NCBI RefSeq assembly: GCF_041146395.1
Contig: NC_091001.1
Span: 102,942,965 to 103,006,964 of the forward strand
Direction of reading: 5' to 3'
Length of the DNA stretch: 64,000 bases
Origin: Eulemur rufifrons
Taxonomy: Eukaryota > Chordata > Mammalia > Primates > Lemuridae
Numbering within the stretch: position 1 is the stretch's first letter; each line of letters opens with the position of its first letter. The notes beneath the pieces are model-generated. The model was given only the letters and a program-made list of their open reading frames with translations, was not told where the DNA came from and did not search any database. The position numbers and the translations under genes are program-made. Positions 12,393-43,977 of this stretch are shown here, in pieces.

Positions 12393-12522
12393 CAGCAGTG
12401 TTTCTCTAAGTGTGATCCAAAGACCACCTGAATCAGAATCTATTAGTGTGGGCACCAATAATTTGTTTTTATAACACACTCCTTAAATGAGTTCTAGGAA
12501 GGCTAAATTTGAGAGCTATTGG
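12393..12522 (+). repeat. MER5A-type hAT-Charlie MITE
   Basis: It starts gcagtgtttctctaagtgtg, includes acctgaatcagaatctatta, and ends ttgagagctattgg, matching MER5A termini cagtggttctcaaagtgtg...ttgagaaccactg as I recall them. Internally shortened. Confidence 0.6.
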
Positions 12523-12779
12523 TTTGGAGGTTTATAATCCCCAGGTTTACTTACCTGTCACCTGATCCAGTACACACTATCCTGTCCCATCCCAAGGTAT
12601 TTTCCTTTTCAACGCTGGTCAGCTTCGTTGTCCTACCCACTCTCATTTCTGCCCTAAGTGCAGCCTTGGAGCTTACTTTGAGTCGCGCATGGTGTCAGTC
12701 AATGCTGTTCTTACTGGGGCAGAAGGCAACTAGCTCCTTGATGGGGTACCATCAAGCCAACTTTGTTCTCAAAAACTTG

Positions 12780-12930
12780 ACGTTTCCAGATTGGTTAATG
12801 CATTCAGCATGCAACATAAATTTCCCAAGTACTGTATTTATGGTTTATCAGAAACTCTCCTACACACTGGAGACATACAGGGAACCAGACAAAGTCCCTA
12901 TTTTGGGAAGCTCACTGTTTAGAACAGGAG
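12780..12930 (-). repeat. L2 LINE fragment
   Basis: Antisense L2: cactggagacatacagggaa, ccagacaaagtccctatttt, gggaagctcactgttta. It accounts for part of a 186-codon open frame at 12519-13079. Confidence 0.55.
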
Positions 12931-14289
12931 TCCTTAGTGCAAGAGAGGTCAGGAATGGGCTTAAGACGTGCAACAAAAATGGTATACTTGCCCACATGTA
13001 CTTTACTGGTAAGGAGATCTATAGATATCATAAGATTTTAAAGGTTTTGCATAACTCCAAAAAGGCTAAGCTAGATTGATGAAAATGATGAATGCTTCCA
13101 AATAAGAAAAAAGGTCCTCACCTACAAGCCAGTAAAATGAAGGCAAGTCGGGATCCTTAGTAACACTGTCAGGAGCAAGTCAACTATAAGCTGTGGAACG
13201 GGTATCAAAATGCAGAAAAGTGTCCTTAAGTGGGAGCTCAAAGGTGTCTCTGGAGGCACAACTCAATTGCCACTTGATAACAGCCTGTTCTCATGATAAT
13301 TATGGGTGGGTATACCTCATTTCTAAGGAGAATGAGGTTAATTTGAACAGATAGTCAAGAAAAATGTCTTAATAGAAATGGGTTGTGAGTTGTACCTTGA
13401 AGAGCAGTTGGGCCAGGGCTTGCTGGGTAAGACTTGAGGCCATTAGACCAGTGTCACCTCTTACCCCTGTTGTTCTGAATGCTGGACCCACAGCTGCATA
13501 GTTGACAAGGAATCACTGAGAAAAAAAGCTTTCTTAGGAGCAGCCCAATCCACACCCAAATCTACCCTGAGTTCAAGGAGGGGAGATTTCCGCTTCTGCA
13601 GTCATTCTTCCTGGAGAGGAACTTTCCCAAGTGCCTCCGTGAGGTTGGGGTCGATCTGGAGAGAGCAGAAAGGATGCCTCAAACTCCCAATCTGCCCCCA
13701 GCTGAGCACAATCCAGAGGTTTTTACAAGAAACTGTAGTGGGGGAAGGGAAGGACCATTCCCTGTCCAGATTGGAGATGGGGTGGGGAGTGGGGAGTGTG
13801 GGGTGTGGGAGCTGTAGCTTGAGCTTTGAACCTGATCTCTCAACCTCAACCGGAAGACTCGGAAACCAGCATCAGCTTTCTTATGACTTCCAATTTGGCA
13901 CTTCTAAGGCCCCCTCTTTGAGGGGGGTGACGGATTTTCCAAGGAGGAAGGGAACTTACACAAGCTTCTGGCTGGTAACAGAGTCTCAGAAAGCTTTAGA
14001 AGAGGTGGTAGGTCTGCGAATAGCCCCTGTTTTTCAGGGGAGTCCCTCTTGGTCAAAATATGACCCAGCTTGTTGTGAACGCTAGATGAATTTAGGTTAA
14101 CTGACTTGGTTGGCCTCATTGAGTCCACAAAATGATTGAGGTCGTTTCTTTGTTCTGTTGGCTCTTTGCTCTTTAGCATAGGAACAAATTTCATGGGCCA
14201 GTCACTCCACATCAGCCAGCAGATTTGTTGTGTGCCTTGTCACACCCCACCCCACCACACGCTGTGGGAAAGGGTCTGCTACAATTACT
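12931..14289. other. intergenic DNA, nothing identified
   Basis: A 148-codon frame at 13639-14085 shows no recognisable domain. No repeat named. Confidence 0.45.
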
Positions 14290-14460
14290 TGAGTTGAGAT
14301 CCTGACCTCACTAGCTACTCATTTGAGTCAGTTATTTCTCTGAGCCAGGGCTCATCTGGAACAAAGGATAAAAATTAATTTTTTTTTATTACCTCACTGG
14401 GTTGTAGTGAAGAATAAATGAGACAAAGCCCTAGCACAGTTAGGTATTCATTAATCTAAC
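14290..14460 (+). repeat. MIR SINE
   Basis: MIR: gagatcctgacctcactagc, gtcagttatttctctgagcc, tcactgggttgtagtgaaga, ataaatgagacaaagcccta. Confidence 0.6.
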
Positions 14461-14944
14461 TTGTTTCCTTTGTCTTTTACTTTGACATAGCAAATCTGTA
14501 GTATCCTAATAAATTTGACACCAGTTATAATGCACAAGTCACTCTTTGAACCTCAGTTTCCTAGATGGCTTTAGGGATTCCCTCCAGCTGCAAAAATATT
14601 AGAGTCTGAGACTCTGAGCTTGTTTTCAATTGGGTTTCTTTGGTTGGAGAACAGATCCCATGGGGCTGTAGATGAAGGTCCAAAGCTAAGATGTGCAGCT
14701 GTTGGGCTGCAGCAGTCTGTGTGAAAGATGAGTAGAAGGAGAGGAAAACGTCAGGCCCAAGAAGAGCTCCAAAGGAAAAGACAGCTGCAAGTTTGTCCTC
14801 GAGTAAATCAAATTGTGACATTTATTGGGCTATTTCAAGAATAACACCAGCAAGAAAAACTGGAATGCAAGATTACCTTTTCCAAGAAGGATCTTAGCTA
14901 AGCAGCCTACAATAACCAGCGTTGTCTAGTGGAGTCAGCTTGGT

Positions 14945-15165
14945 TTAACGCAAAGGTCCTAGGTTTGGATGTCCACAGATCTGAGTTTTTGTTCTCTCTC
15001 CTAATTCCTATTAGTGATTTTGGGCAGGTTACTTCACCTCTCTGAACCTCATTTTCCTCTTCACTTAAAAAAAAGTAAATAATATAAACCTTACAGGGTG
15101 ATTATTGAGGTTAGGAAGTAAGAAAAATTGTTGGTGTATAGCTGGTATTGGATAAATAAGAGCTA
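14945..15165 (+). repeat. MIR SINE
   Basis: A well-kept MIR: ggcaggttacttcacctctc, tgaacctcattttcctcttc, cttacagggtgattattgag, attggataaataagagc. Confidence 0.75.
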
Positions 15166-15780
15166 TGTGGCTACAGGCACATCGCACCAGCGCACGTATC
15201 CCAGGAGCCTCTGGGCCTGGACCCATCATTTCTGAAGATGGGTAGAGAACTTAGGGGGTAGGGGAGGGGGAGGCAGCGAGGCTGGGGTGGGTAGTAGAGA
15301 GGAGAAGAGATCAAAAGACCTATAAATATCTGTCAAACTTTAAAATGCAAATCCCCTGCCTGTGGCTCAGTTGAGACCAAATCTTTCATTATCACCTTTC
15401 TGGGAAGGGCTTTCGAGGAAAGCGTAATTATAGTCTTTCCCTTCATGGAATGTTTTGGTTTGGTTTAATGTGGTTTTGTGGCCAAGCCTGGGTATGTGAT
15501 AAATGTTTCTTTCAAACCAAATCTGGAAACATGGGTAGAAACTAACTGCATATGGTTTTCTTTGTGAATAGACCACAAGTTCCTCAAGGAAAGGAAACTT
15601 GTCTAACCTTTACTGCAGCCCAACCCTGGCTGTAGCCCCTGTAATGTGCAAGATTCTTGGCATAGAGTACCTGCTTGCTGGATGGATGGAGGGACGGATG
15701 TTAATCATAAGCATAATCATCTTCACTATCCGGTGACTTAGTTCTCAGGGATCCCCTCGCACTATATTTCTCTGGGAGCC

Positions 15781-16587
15781 ATGAGAGGGGCAGTCCTCAT
15801 GCAGGGCAGCTGGGACCCTCTGAGAAACTCTTGGAGGGTCTGGACAGTCTCTGCCAATGGCCAGGCTCTGTGCAGCCCGTGGCCTGGGCTGTGTGTGCTG
15901 CCGAGCAGCTTTGCCCTACTGCTCGTCCCAGAGAAGTGGCCTCCTCTTATGAGTCCCATAGTCAACGATTTATTTCTGGAGAAAGTGTGGAAATTCCAGG
16001 CAAACCCCACAGAGGAGACCTTCAAGAGTAAGAGGGGCAATAAATATCTGACACCCACTGTTGTTCCAGGTCTTGGCCCATCTCGTCCCCACCCCAACCA
16101 TGGCCGTAAGTCGGAAACAAGGAACCCCACTTCCTTGCTTTCCCCTTCCTCCTTTCCTCTTCTCTTGCCGGCCCTGTTTTCTCAAAAAACTCTATTTGTA
16201 AGTAGAGTTTTTCCCCAGACAAAAGAACTAACAAATATCCCCAGCCTAGAATGCTCTAAAACACATGTCATATATTGTACTTTCTCCTGGATGAACTCAC
16301 CAACTCTCTCTAAGTCTTATCCAAGACCAGACATCCCCCGTCCAAGGCTCCTATCAAGATGCTCATCTCTAGGAACATCTGGTTCTTCACCGGCCACTCT
16401 CTTCTGCCTTTTGAGGCCCTGTAAGACCATTCCCATCATCCTGCACTTACTGTATTTATCTCAAGAACAAATGAGTCTGGTATCACAACTACATTATAAA
16501 CATCTTGAAGGGAAGGAGCAGGTATTATTGCTGTGTACTCTGCACCATGCTTATCCCAGGACTGAATCCATCTTAAGACTTCAATAA
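15781..16587 (+). other. 268-codon open frame, probably not a gene
   Basis: An ATG-to-stop frame of 268 codons starting MRGAVLMQGSWDPLRNSW. I recognise no domain. Composition is rich in S, P and L with no sustained hydrophobic or charged pattern. Its last third lies in an L2-like sequence (16300-16590), and no promoter or polyadenylation context is evident except an AATAAA near 16583. It is listed because it is the longest unexplained frame outside GEN1. Confidence 0.15.
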
Positions 16588-16590
16588 AAA
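16300..16590 (+). repeat. L2 LINE 3' end
   Basis: Sense L2 order: ctggttcttcaccggccact, ctgcacttactgtatttatc, catcttgaagggaaggagca, gcaccatgcttatcccagga and a ttcaataaa end. Confidence 0.55.
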
Positions 16591-16659
16591 ATTGCAGCAT
16601 GTTGGTGGTCAAAGCATGGGCTTTGGCATCAGAAAAATTTGGGTTCAAAGGTTACCTTC

Positions 16660-17290
16660 ATCCATTCATTCGTTCAACAAGTATGTATTAAATGCATACT
16701 ATGTGTTAGGTACTGTTCAAAGCTCTGGGGATACGACAAAGAACCAGACAAAGTTTATTCTCTTGTGCTGTTATTCTAGTGATAGGAGGCAGACAAAAAT
16801 ATCTAATAATTTGTGAAGAAAATAATGCAGGGTGAGAGGCAATTGTGGGGCGTGGTCGGGGTGGAAGTTGGCTACTTAGCTAATGTGGTCACAAAAGAAC
16901 CGGCTGAAAAGTTGAGACTGAAAGAGCTTACTTTCCTAAAGCCTGTGGGAAGTCAGGCAGAGGGGGCAGCAAGTGCCAGAGCCAGAATGCGGCACAAGCT
17001 TGGTGCAGCTGGAGCAGGGTGAGCAGAGGGAGAGGAGGGAAGAAGGTGAGGGAGGCAACAACCACGTGGGACCTGGGGGCACTGTCAAGGACGCTGGGCT
17101 TTATACCCAGGGTGATGGGAAGCCACGGGAAGCTTTTGCACAGGGGGAGGTTAGAATGTGATTTGCGTTTTCAGTAGATTTACCTGCCTGATGTGTGCAG
17201 TACAGAAGGGCACGAGCGCTTTGAAGCAAGATCAAGTAGAAGGCTGTTTTAGTGGCTTTTGCAAGAGACGATGGAACTTGTCCTTTGGAG
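16660..17290 (-). repeat. L2 LINE, long antisense copy
   Basis: Antisense L2 in the right order: cattcattcgttcaacaagt, tactatgtgttaggtactgt, ggggatacgacaaagaacca, agcaagtgccagagcc, ggtgatgggaagccacggga, and ttttgcaagagacgatgg. Over 600 bases. Confidence 0.8.
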
Positions 17291-17879
17291 GTGACAATGC
17301 AACTGGGAAGCGATTTGTGTACTGACCATGTGATCTCAGGCATGTTGCTTTACTTCCCTGGGTTGATTTCAAGATGACTAAGAATGTAAACACGATTAGC
17401 ACAGGGCCTTTTGCAGGCAGTGTGCAAAAGTGAGAACACTGAAAAGGAGATGCTCTTAACTAATGCTCCGCTAAGAACTTGCAGACAGCCTAGGTCTGAG
17501 GACTCTGTCCCTGTAGTTAAAGCTTTGGAGGGGAACGAAGCTTCTGGTAGATTTAGAACCCTGCCTGTCCCTCTCATCTCATTCCTTCCTCATACCAAAC
17601 CCCCCCACTTGCCCTGAACGTTGATGGCGATAATTATTTTTTAATTCTGAAACTAAAATAAATTCTGGGATAATTTCTTGAGGGTTCACAAGACTGCTTT
17701 CCTGGGACTCTGAACTACTCTTATTTAGTGGTCAGTTTTCTATAAATCAGATAGGTAGAGGTCATTGTGTCTCTCTGATGAATGGCACTTTAAAAGTGCC
17801 ATGGATTTAGAGAGATGTGGAGTACACGGTAGAAGCCTTAATTCTTGCCAAAGAAGCAGGAAGGAGTGGGGGGAGAGTG

Positions 17880-18095
17880 AGTGAGCTTTGGAGTTAGACT
17901 AGCTCTGGGTTCAAATCCTGGTCCTGCTGTTTGCTAGATGTTGACCTTGGATAAGTTCCTTAACTTCTCTTAGCCTTAAATGTAAATAGAGGATAAAAGT
18001 TTCTGTCTTTCAGTTTTCAGTTTTTATGGGGCACAGATGAGGAATTTAAAAAAATAGTAGTGTGAGGCACATAGTAAACATTCAATATACATCAG
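17880..18095 (+). repeat. MIR SINE
   Basis: A clear MIR: ggagttagactagctctggg, ttcaaatcctggtcctgctg, ttccttaacttctcttagcc and gaggcacatagtaaacattc. Confidence 0.8.
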
Positions 18096-18389
18096 CCTTC
18101 CCCCAAGATTCACTAATGTTTTGCATAAGAGACTTTTCAAACTGTGTAAACCTACTCATACTCCTTAGTGCCCAGTGAACTTTGTTTCTTTTTTTTTTCA
18201 TATGTAGAGACAATTCCCTTCTCAAAAAATTATACAGATTATAATGGGACACATTTTAAAGACAGAATTTGTGGTTCATCAGTGGATCTGGCAAATAAAA
18301 ATCAGTAATACTGAATTTATATATTGATATATGTCTCTCAAATGTAATTGAGAGTGAAGAGAGAATGAAATATCATTCCTGAACGAAAT

Positions 18390-18480
18390 ATCAGGAAGCT
18401 GAAGCCCAGGGAGGTTTGCCCAGGGTAGCTAGTCTCTGTCAGAACCAGGACCATTCCTCAGACCACCGCCTCCCAGCTTT
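18390..18480 (-). repeat. MIR SINE fragment
   Basis: Antisense MIR core: aggaagctgaagcccaggga, ggtttgcccagggtagctag. Confidence 0.45.
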
Positions 18481-19639
18481 AAGAAAATGTCCGTTAGTCT
18501 GTTTCACAGGATGTAGACCTGGTTGTACCCAGTCCTTTGACACCTCTCATAGAACTCTCTCAGCTGTGAAGTTGCGGGGCCTTCACAGGGCCTGGCCTAG
18601 AGACGTCTGTGTTTGGAAAACCCTGTAAAATAAGCCTTCTGACACCGGCATTCACAGAGTTAGCATTCTCAGTTTAACAAAAACGTAAATGATTTTAGCA
18701 ATAATTACAAGCAGTTAACCCCAACCACTACTGCTTGAAAACAAAAAGGCAAAGGGACTTGTAGTCTACCTTCACGTGGGTGTTTCATAAATCACTCATT
18801 CTCACCTTCAGATTCAAAGCATTTGTAAGAACAGGCCTTTCAGACTTCACTCACAGTTGAAAGGCAGGTATCTGTTGAGTGATAGATGAAGAGATTTACG
18901 TTGTGATGATGCAAGTACTACAGAATGCTTTCATTAGGTCTTTGATCAGAGACTTCTGAACATGAGTATTTTTTGCCATTTTGGAGGTCAACATTTTCCT
19001 TTCTGGGTTTTGGCACAGAATAATGCTGAGGAAGCCAGACAATCCCTATTAAAGAAGTTCTGCTTTGGTGCTTACAAAAAGAATTCTTCTAAACATTAGC
19101 AAAGTATTCAAAGTCATTCTGACCACAGAATGATGATCATCTTCCCTTCCGTTGCCACACAGGCAATTTGTTGAATTTATCTGGCCTGGGGCTAAATAAG
19201 CTATTCATTCTGACAATCATCAAAAAAAAAAAAAAAAAAAGTACCATTTTTTTTGACTATTGCTAGAGCTGACTCTGTAGCATGTCAGTTTGAAGGCAAT
19301 GTGGCAAGTCCTTGAAAGAGGCTAATGCAAGCTGTTAGCTGAGCCTGATAAAAGCTTTTCCTGGCTAAGAAGGTGATAAACATTGCCCGTTAATCTGCAG
19401 ATGAAAGGAGGCTGCCTTCGGTAATATTATTTAAGCTGTTTTACCCTAAGTGCTACCAGCATAACAGGAACAGCCGCCGATTGAGCTTCTTCACCTTCAG
19501 AAAGCAGGCATCTCACCAGGGCATCTTGAAATGCCTGACTTCGACTAGTGACCAAGCTAATCCATCCAACTGGATTTGGTCTTTCTCTACAAAGAACTGA
19601 AGAACTAAGACCCTGAATTCATCATCAATTAGCGCCCAG
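18481..19639. other. intergenic, repeat-free stretch
   Basis: I recognise no repeats apart from an A run at 19221-19240. Positions 19270-19580 read as unique sequence with GATA-type cores (ctgataaaagc, ggtgataaac) and an attatttaa. This could be conserved noncoding DNA, but that cannot be judged from one sequence. Confidence 0.35.
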
Positions 19640-19900
19640 TCACTGAAGGCTTTCTGTGCCAGCCCCTCTGCTAGGTTGCTACAGATTCAGAAGTACAAAA
19701 TGGTTTCTCTGCCCTTGGGATGCTCACACACTGTATGGGAGACACAAATGTAAACTAACATGAAACTATTTACAGGTAACATTTTAGAAGTCTATAGGGA
19801 CTGGTAGGGATCCATAGAAGCAATAGAAGCTTTTCTTAGAGAAGATCATGTTTACACTGAATCTTGATGGTCAAGTAAGTTTGTGAAGCAGAAGCATCCT
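19640..19900 (-). repeat. L2 LINE fragment
   Basis: Antisense L2 style: tcagaagtacaaaatggttt, cttgggatgctcacacactg, tatgggagacacaaatgtaa, then gagaagatcatgtttacact. Confidence 0.5.
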
Positions 19901-20099
19901 GGGTAGGGAGCTGGGGAATAAAAAAATATTTGTTCCCTTTGCTCAAAGAGATGTCTTAACTGAGGGAGCGAGAGAGGCATTCTTTAAAAAAAAAAAGGAA
20001 TATTGTGCCTCCTACATGGTAGGCATTAACTAGTATTTGTTGAATGAATGAATGAAATGTGGTAAATACTGTCATGGAAATATGTGCAATTCCTTTGGG

Positions 20100-20610
20100 A
20101 ACACAAATAGAGCAATTAATTCTGCTTGCAATTAGAGGAAAGTTATGACATTTGAGCTGGTTCTTCATAGATGAAGAGGTGTTTGTTGAGCCAATAAAGA
20201 AGAAGCAAGCATTTCAGGCAGAGACATCTGTTCAGGAAATAACAAAAGGTCTTAGGTGGCTACAGCCGAGGTTCATGGCTGTGAATGTCCGAAGCTGAAG
20301 AGACAGGTTGGGGCCATGCTGAAGTACTGAGACCACATTCTGCAAGGAAAGTGCAGCCACTGCCAGTACAGGCTCCATGGGGAGGGGTGAGAGGGTCAAT
20401 TGTACATTTAGTAGTTATTGTGCCAAGCACTATTCTAGAATTCTATGAACAGAAAGGACTAAATCTTTGTCCTTATTAAATTTGCACTCTAGTTTGGGAA
20501 ATAGACAATGAAATAACAAACAAAACCAACATTTTTAATGTCAGGAGATAAAAAGATTAGGAAAGACTCTCTGAGCTGATATTTGAGTCAAGATCTGAAT
20601 GAAGTATGGA
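20100..20610 (-). repeat. L2 LINE fragments
   Basis: Antisense L2: catttcaggcagagacatct with gaaataacaaaaggtctt; then gccaagcactattctagaat, ttaaatttgcactctagttt, gggaaatagacaatgaaata, tctctgagctgatatttgag. Two pieces with a short gap. Confidence 0.6.
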
Positions 20611-20629
20611 AATATAAATACACGGAACT

Positions 20630-20800
20630 GCCTTTACTAGTGAATTAGGAGATCTGAGTTCTAGTTCCAGCTTCAGCCTTTTCTAGTTGGGTGACCTGGA
20701 AAAATTATTTTAAACTCACTGGGCCTCCAGCTGGCTGTTATACATAGAAAAGCATAAGAGCTTTGCACAAAGTTGGTGCTCAACAAATGTTGGGTGATTA
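20630..20800 (+). repeat. MIR SINE
   Basis: MIR: aggagatctgagttctagtt, ctagttgggtgacctggaa, actcactgggcctccagctg, ggtgctcaacaaatgttggg. Confidence 0.7.
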
Positions 20801-21084
20801 GATGAATATTAATAACCAAATTATATTTAAACAAATACTTTATTCTTTTTGCAGTATTATAACCTTAGGTCAAATGCCACATCTGTTAGGATCTGTTGTG
20901 CAATCATGCTAACCTAGACAGTTTCCTTTTTCTGAAAACACCTCTTCCACCCTCACACTGCCCCTTATTAGAGTGTTACGGTATCCACATTTTTATGTAA
21001 AGGGCAGTGCTTGGCTGTATTCAGCTGGAATCCAAATCTGAAAGTTCTCTTTCCAAATGATGATAACTGACATAGCTACCATTT

Positions 21085-21300
21085 ACTGAGTGCCTCTAAT
21101 GTGTCAGTGGTGGTGGCCACTTTATGGATATTAAAAAAACCTTATAGGATACCACTCACTGCTGTATCTCTAGGGTCTAGCAAATGCTTGTCACACAATA
21201 GATGATATTACATAAATATTTGAATAAACGAGTCTCAGAAAAGTTAGAAAATGTCTCCAAGGTCACAGAGAATACCTGTTGGCAGAAAAGAATTTGAAAC
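21085..21300 (-). repeat. MIR SINE split by an L2 tail
   Basis: Antisense MIR flanks (accatttactgagtgcctct; tctccaaggtcacagagaat) surround a sense L2-like 3' end (actgctgtatctctagggtc, taaatatttgaataaacg) at about 21150-21232. Confidence 0.45.
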
Positions 21301-21579
21301 TAGGCAGTTTTAAAAGAATTTGAAACTGACAAGAAGGCTTGAGGCATGCTACCCAAAAAAAAAAGTTGGGTTGTCCTCATTATGAAATCTGGAAGAAAAA
21401 CCAAGGTCTTAAGACTGGTAATACTAAAGCCAGAGTAGGATCTTAGTGCGGAGCCAACCGAAAGAAACCAATTGCAGGATCCTAGTGGCTGGAGACAGAT
21501 CTTTGGCAGAGTATTTCAGAGGGAAGCAAGGCATCCTCAACAAGACAGTCAATGAAGTGATAAGCAAATACTTAGGCAG

Positions 21580-21815
21580 CAACTTATGATAAAATTAACT
21601 GACCAACACTTAAGTGCACATATAGTAGTAACATTCATCGGGTGTTGGGCAGGTGGGAGTGGGGAGGAGGGGATGGGTATATTCACACCTAATGGGTGCA
21701 GTGCCCACCGTCTGAGGGATGGACATGCTTGAAGCTCTGACTCTCGTGGGGCAAAGGCAATATATGTAACCTAAACATTTGTACCTCCGTAATACGCTGA
21801 AATAAAAAAAAAATT
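21580..21815 (+). repeat. LINE-1 3' end of lemur type
   Basis: Sense L1 3' UTR: gggatgggtatattcacacc, taatgggtgcagtgcccacc, gtctgagggatggacatgct, caatatatgtaacctaaaca, gctgaaataaaaaaaaaa. Ends in an A tail at about 21805-21815. The body is 5'-truncated. This 3' end is one I associate with strepsirrhine L1s. Confidence 0.8.
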
Positions 21816-22264
21816 TGATATAGAAGTGACATCATGACCAGATTAGCAAGGAACATGAACAACATGAAATGTTTTGAAAAGGATTGGTATAACCTGGACA
21901 AGGAAAACAGAAATCCTTGAGGAAGAAGTGAAATTAGACATTTATGACTGTATTAGCTATATATCAAAATGAATCTAGACCTGTGAAGTAATTTTGTTAT
22001 TTTCAGCTCATAAAATCTCAAGTTAAAAACACCTCTGGATATTGTTGTGAGTATTAATAATTACCTGGACTGGATGATACTATTAGTATCATAGCCCGGA
22101 CTGAACAAATCAAGATAAGCAGAACTCTGGAGGAGTGTTTTAATAGGGATTTTTTCTAAGCATTTAAAACTCTGCAATACAGTCCTTATGGAGTTGTTAA
22201 CATGATAAAAAGTTTGTAAAGAACCTAGTTGAGCACTCAGCACATAGTAGGTATTCAATATATG

Positions 22265-23455
22265 TTAGTTTTTCCCCTTTCTCAGCAATTTGGGGTGCTT
22301 CCACTTTTTGGCTATTACATATTATGCTGCTATGGCCATTTGTGCCTAGGTTTTCATGTGGATGTATGTTTTCATTTCTCTTCAGTATATACCTGGGAGT
22401 AGAACTGCTGGATCATACGGTAACTCTGTGTTTAACCATTTGAAAAATTTCCAGACTTTTTCTAAAGTGGCTGCCCCATTTTACATTTCTAGCAGTAAGT
22501 TATGAGGGTTCCAGTTTCTCCATATCCTCATCAACATTAGTTATTATCTTTTTTATTCTAACCATTCTATTGGGTGTGAAGTGGTATCTTATGGTTTGAT
22601 TTGCAGTTTCCTGATGATTAATGATATTGAGAATTTTTTTTTTTTTTTTTTTGAGAGTCTCACTCTGTCGCCCTGGGCTAGAGTGTGTGGTGTCAGCCTA
22701 GCTCACAGCAACCTTAAACTCCTGGGCTCAAGCAATCCTCTTGTCCCAGCTCCCGAGTAGCTAGACTACAGGTGCACACCACCACACCCAGCTAATTTTT
22801 ACTATTCTTTAGTAGAGACAGGTCTCACTCTTGCTCAGGCTAGTCTCAAACTCCTGACCTCAATCCACATTCCTGCGATGGCCTCTCGAGGATTACAGGT
22901 GTGAGCCACCACGCCTGGCCAGTATTGAGAATTTTAAAATGTACTTATTGGCCATTTGTATATCTTCCTTGGAGAAGTATCAGTTCAGATATTTTGTCCA
23001 TTTTTAAGTTGTCTTTTTATTATTGTAAGAGTTCTTTATACAAGTCCCAAAAGATACAAGTCCCTTCTCACATTTGTGATTTGCAAATATGTCTCCCATT
23101 CCACAGGCTGTTTGTTCACTTTCTTGATGGTGTCCTTTGAAACATAAAAGCTTTTAGTTTTGATGAATTCCAGTTTGTATGTTTTTTCTTTGGTTGCCTA
23201 TGCTTTTGGTGTCACATTTAAGAAACCCTTGCCTAATCCAAAGTCACAAAGACTTATGCCTAGGTTTTCTTCTGAGAGTTTTATAGTTTCAGCTCTTAAT
23301 TTATGTCTTTGATCCATTTTGAGATAATTTTTTATATAGTGTTAGGTAGGGATCAATGTCATTCTTTTTCATGTGGATATCCAAGAGTTCCAGCAGACTA
23401 TTTCTTGACTGTTGTTTCCCCATTGAACCATCTTGGAACTCAGGTCAAGTACTAA
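22265..23455 (-). repeat. LINE-1 antisense block interrupted by an Alu
   Basis: Antisense ORF2 and 3' landmarks: atacctgggagtagaactgc, tggatcatacggtaactctg, gggtgtgaagtggtatctta, then after the Alu attggccatttgtatatctt, ggttgcctatgcttttggtg, gatccattttgagataattt. It is mutated with no open frame and ends about 280 bases from the GEN1 stop. Confidence 0.8.
22638..22922 (-). repeat. Alu SINE with 13-bp target-site duplication
   Basis: A poly-T start, then gagagtctcactctgtcgcc down to gtgagccaccacgcctggcc. tattgagaatttt is found at 22625-22637 and 22923-22935. It splits the L1 at 22265-23455. It lacks the long linker expansion seen in the other copies. Confidence 0.92.
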
Positions 23456-23564
23456 CATTTATAAAATATAACTAAAGAAAATAAGGATATTAAAAATGAC
23501 AAAAAATGTTTTATAAAAATATACATTATCTGAAGTTTTCATCACAGAGGATTGTCTTTTAAAA

Positions 23565-23738
23565 CCAAAGTTTTAGGTAACATATTTTATTACAATTTTG
23601 ATTAAAATGGCAAGTGTTTCATGACATACAGAACATTAAATTTCTCTACCAAACATTAACTAGACACCATCCCTCTGCCTCTGCTAATGCTGACAGTACT
23701 AGAATAATGAGTTATACTTAAGTATTTTCGATTGCATT
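23565..23738 (-). other. GEN1: GEN1 3' UTR and polyadenylation signal
   Basis: A minus-strand AATAAA (tttatt at 23586-23591 on the plus strand) lies about 150 bases past the stop. Cleavage would fall near 23565-23575. A longer 3' UTR running into the adjacent L1 is possible. Confidence 0.5.

Positions 23739-43977
<20,239 letters not shown>

Noticed and set aside
12519..13079. 186-codon plus-strand open frame
   Set aside because: Part of it lies in an antisense L2 fossil (12780-12930), no domain is recognised, and there is no splice or promoter context.
1..23600. Search for MSGN1, the next gene expected on this side of GEN1
   Set aside because: No basic helix-loop-helix frame was found. In human the gene is further away than this window reaches.
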